Below, in pieces: positions 10,428-12,597 of a stretch of DNA of 12,597 bases. The position numbers and the translations under genes are program-made. Numbering within the stretch: position 1 is the first letter of the stretch; the number at the start of each line of letters is the position of its first letter. This stretch comes from DASVHF01 sp036382695 (GTDB lineage Bacteria > Patescibacteriota > Microgenomatia > Woykebacterales > RBG-16-39-9b). The stretch is from assembly GCA_036382695.1 (NCBI GenBank), contig DASVHF010000069.1, positions 1 to 12,597 of the forward strand, written 5' to 3'. Under the pieces are notes generated by a model that made no database searches, was not told the DNA's origin, and saw only the letters and a list, made by a program, of their open reading frames with translations.

Positions 10428-10745
10428 TTATTCGTTAGGCCCGTGCGGTTTCGCTCGGGCCGACCTCTTCTTAGATTTTTCTTCTTTTTCTAACTCGACT
10501 AACTTCCACATGAACAATCTTCCGCGGTTTACGCTGGGTGTATTGTAGTCAATAGCAAAGACGCGGGCTTTTTCAAGAAGTGAACGCTTTTTTTCTTTAG
10601 CGAGTTTGATATAAAGAGTTTTGTGGCGCCTGTCATGAAGTTGCTCGGATAGCCAAATACCATATTCTTGAAATTCGTGCTTGGCGCGAGGCGCGATTCC
10701 TTTTTTCTCCATCTCGCGTTTTAAAATATTTTTGATCGATTCCAT
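10428..10745 (-). CDS. Small basic protein of unknown function
   Basis: 105 residues, highly charged and predicted helical (KNILKREMEKKGI, LHDRRHKTLYIKLAKEKKRSLLEKARVFAIDY, MWKLVELEKEEKSKK), without signal peptide or membrane segment. The compact RHKTLYIKLAKEKKRSLLEKA segment looks nucleic-acid-binding, but I cannot name a family. The ATG at 10745 follows a TATAAT (10771-10776) by about 25 nt and a 12-bp palindrome, AAAGTTAACTTT (10753-10764), that could be an operator. It starts 26 nt after the O-antigen-ligase-like gene ends and may belong to the same transcript. Its 3' end holds a GC-rich hairpin (10438-10461). Confidence 0.7.
   Translation of the reverse strand: MESIKNILKREMEKKGIAPRAKHEFQEYGIWLSEQLHDRRHKTLYIKLAKEKKRSLLEKARVFAIDYNTPSVNRGRLFMWKLVELEKEEKSKKRSARAKPHGPNE
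10438..10461. terminator. GC-rich hairpin between convergent genes
   Basis: Stem GGCCCG-T-GCG / CGC-T-CGGGCC with loop GTTT, 9 bp around one T-T mismatch. It lies 20 nt after the plus-strand membrane protein's stop and inside the 3' end of the minus-strand gene. U-rich sequence follows only after about 15 nt on the plus strand, so termination is uncertain. Confidence 0.35.
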
Positions 10746-10752
10746 GTGTCGG

Positions 10753-10776
10753 AAAGTTAACTTTTGATATATTATA
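10753..10776 (-). promoter_or_regulatory. Possible promoter and 12-bp palindrome before the small basic protein
   Basis: Minus-strand TATAAT (10771-10776) overlaps the stop codon of the upstream gene. The perfect palindrome AAAGTTAACTTT (10753-10764) lies around the predicted transcription start, where a repressor could bind. The -35 is weak. Confidence 0.4.
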
Positions 10777-12595
10777 TTAGATCATATTCTCGCAGAAACT
10801 CCTCGTCCTCCGCTTCACTCGGAAAATATTTCTTAAATTCCTCAAGATGTTTTTTCTGAGCCTCCTCATCTTTAAGCAGGGAATCTACTTGGAAGAGAAG
10901 CCTCCAGGCATCAAGATAATTAAATCTCAAGTCTACCACTTTTTCCAGCTGCCTTTGAGCCTTCTTATACTGATCCGCAAAGATATACATCGAGGCTACA
11001 TCATATTGAATCGCTGCTTCAGTAGGTGCGAGTTCACCAACAATCTTTGCACTTTCGACAACCTGCGATTTATATTCAGGCTGTTTTGTTGCTAGTTCAT
11101 ATACTGCCTGCAAACGAAGCCGCCAAAGGCTGACATTTGCTGGCGAGCTCGAAGTTGCCTGGTTAAGTAGCGAAAAACTTTCCGCAATTTTCTCTTGCCT
11201 TTCTTTACCCCTGGCGCTGGTGGCTAAAAACATAGTAGTCAGACCAAGATTGGCCTTGTACAAGGGCTCATCAGGCCGCAGCGACGTAGCAACTTTCAGA
11301 TTCTGATAACTCTCCGAGTAATTCCCGCTACTAGTACCTTGGCTGTAATAAAAATCAGCTAGCCACATTGAGCCAACGGCAAAAACTAAAAGTAATCCAG
11401 TTAAAACAACTACAACCTTTGCCGTAGTAGAAAAAATCTTTCTTTTTAAGAAAGCTAGGGGGAGTTTTGCCGCTGGGGGGTCCTGCGTAGAGACAAAGAA
11501 AAAAGCAGGAGTTAAATAAAATAGTAGTGCGATAGGCACCACAGAAAAACTAAATAAGTTTTGAACGTGATAGCCAGCGTAAGCGGCGCCAATCGAAACA
11601 ACGAATATTTTTTCCCAGGTACTCCCCTTCCGAACTAGATATATTAGCAACAAGATTCCGAAAGTGATAATGAGAAGTATGTAGGTAAAGAAGCCTAGGC
11701 TGCCAGTTGTTGCTAGGTAATTGACGAATTCATTGTGGGCTTTGTTATAAAGAAAATCCCACTCACTTGTTAGGTTATGTTCTGCTGGTCGGTGTTGATA
11801 GTAACTGAAGGCAAAGGTTTCAACACCCGAACCAACTAAGGGCGAATTCTTAAAAATTTCCAGGGCGCCTGCCCAAACAATCAACCGTATTTTGCCGGTT
11901 TCTGGTCCGGCAGCTGCAAGTTGTGTCTCTCCTTCAGCTTTTATAGCCGCCAGATTGACTCCGCGAGAGATAAAAGCATTGCCAAAAAAGTATAAGACGG
12001 CCAGCCAGCCGACGACTACAAGGGTGATAAAAAAGCCAATTTTTGGTGGTTGGAGATAACTGCCAATCTTGCGGATTTTTCCAGCTTTTATCAGACTGAG
12101 TAATTCTTCCCGGAAAGCAATCACTATACCGGCAATTAAAACCAGAAGCATACTCACAAATCCGACGGTTCCACCACGGGAATAGGTAAAGGTAAAAGCT
12201 AAAAAGTAGGTGATTAAAAGGATGGTTATTAGGACTCTTTCCCAAAATCTTTTTAAAGCTATCAAAAAGAAAAAACCGATTGGAATGACCATCGCCATAA
12301 AGGCGGCTAGCCAGTTTGAGTGGCCGAGAGTGGAAAACGCCCGCACTTGCGCATTTTGCTGCCAATAGCCAGCGTCTATTCCACGGAAACTTCCGTCCGG
12401 ATTGCGAAAAAGTGGAGTAGGGTGTTGCAAAATGGCATAGATTGCCACGACGGTTGATGAAAGCAGCAATATTTTTAGAATACGGAAAAGTTTCTCATGG
12501 TCAAAAAAAGTTACTAAAGCAAAATAGAGAATTAGATAGGAAATTGTCGAGAGAAGACCGCCGTTAAATCTGGAATAAACACCGAAAATACTTAC
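10772..12595 (-). CDS. O-antigen ligase/polymerase-like membrane protein with TPR-like C-terminus (5' partial)
   Basis: The frame is open to the window edge (VSIFGVYSRFNGGLLSTISY...), so the TTG at 12469 is internal and about 608 residues are visible. The N-terminal part has roughly nine to ten membrane helices with the Wzy_C / O-antigen ligase pattern: STLGHSNWLAAFMAMVIPIG, FTYSRGGTVGF (conserved SRG Arg), a large external loop with GSGVETFAFSYYQHRPAEHN and YNKAHNEFVNYLATTGSLGF (conserved H-N-E). After the last helix (about VVVVLTGLLLVFAVGSMW), about 200 residues form TPR-like helical repeats (NLKVATSLRPDEPLYKANLG, LNQATSSSPANVSLWRLRL, KAQRQLEKVVDLRFNYLDAW). Such enzymes polymerise or ligate lipid-linked glycans on the outer face of the membrane; some relatives glycosylate pilin. 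The exact substrate cannot be told. Confidence 0.88.
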   Translation of the reverse strand, partial: VSIFGVYSRFNGGLLSTISYLILYFALVTFFDHEKLFRILKILLLSSTVVAIYAILQHPTPLFRNPDGSFRGIDAGYWQQNAQVRAFSTLGHSNWLAAFMAMVIPIGFFFLIALKRFWERVLITILLITYFLAFTFTYSRGGTVGFVSMLLVLIAGIVIAFREELLSLIKAGKIRKIGSYLQPPKIGFFITLVVVGWLAVLYFFGNAFISRGVNLAAIKAEGETQLAAAGPETGKIRLIVWAGALEIFKNSPLVGSGVETFAFSYYQHRPAEHNLTSEWDFLYNKAHNEFVNYLATTGSLGFFTYILLIITFGILLLIYLVRKGSTWEKIFVVSIGAAYAGYHVQNLFSFSVVPIALLFYLTPAFFFVSTQDPPAAKLPLAFLKRKIFSTTAKVVVVLTGLLLVFAVGSMWLADFYYSQGTSSGNYSESYQNLKVATSLRPDEPLYKANLGLTTMFLATSARGKERQEKIAESFSLLNQATSSSPANVSLWRLRLQAVYELATKQPEYKSQVVESAKIVGELAPTEAAIQYDVASMYIFADQYKKAQRQLEKVVDLRFNYLDAWRLLFQVDSLLKDEEAQKKHLEEFKKYFPSEAEDEEFLREYDLI

Positions 12596-12597
12596 AT

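Overview
The window looks like chromosomal DNA of a Candidate Phyla Radiation (Patescibacteria) bacterium using the standard bacterial code. The reasons are the compact genes and short spacers, zinc-ribbon L33 and L28, short GC-rich palindromes inside and between genes (one encodes an LPAGRQ insert in ribosomal protein L1), tRNAs with encoded CCA, and several promoters whose -10 box sits directly before the start codon. I cannot assign a class within the radiation.

Layout. (a) 1-1680, plus strand: the 3' end of a secreted Ig-like protein ending in a complete type I dockerin, then a membrane-anchored cohesin protein, which together look like a cognate cohesin-dockerin pair. (b) 1697-5710, minus strand: the classic secE-nusG-rplK-rplA-rplJ-rplL cluster. 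rplJ has its own strong promoter, an L10 leader and a terminator hairpin that looks like a transcription attenuator. L7/L12, L1 and NusG all carry unusual N-terminal extensions. (c) 5756-7500, minus strand: an orphan receiver protein, tRNA-Trp(CCA), rpmG, tRNA-Thr(TGT), tRNA-Tyr(GTA) lying between the two halves of a broken second tRNA-Tyr, tRNA-Thr(GGT), and a structured RNA of about 210 nt with promoter and terminator (possibly 6S RNA). (d) 7521-9856: an M50 membrane metalloprotease, rpmB with a structured leader, and a single-polypeptide fusion of peptide deformylase and methionyl-tRNA formyltransferase. (e) 9890-12597: a small two-helix membrane protein of unknown function, a small basic protein of unknown function, and the C-terminal part of an O-antigen ligase/polymerase-like membrane protein with TPR-like repeats, which runs off the window end.

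How the genes fit together. Most of the window is translation and secretion housekeeping: ribosomal stalk and L1/L11/L28/L33, NusG, SecE, tRNAs and N-formyl-Met metabolism. The two ends encode surface biology: cohesin-dockerin display at one end and glycan polymerisation or ligation at the other. The points most worth following up are the cohesin-dockerin pair, the Def-Fmt fusion, the L10-leader attenuator with a visible alternative pairing, a two-copy structured element whose hairpins change sequence but keep pairing, the interrupted tRNA-Tyr, and the palindrome insertion in rplA.
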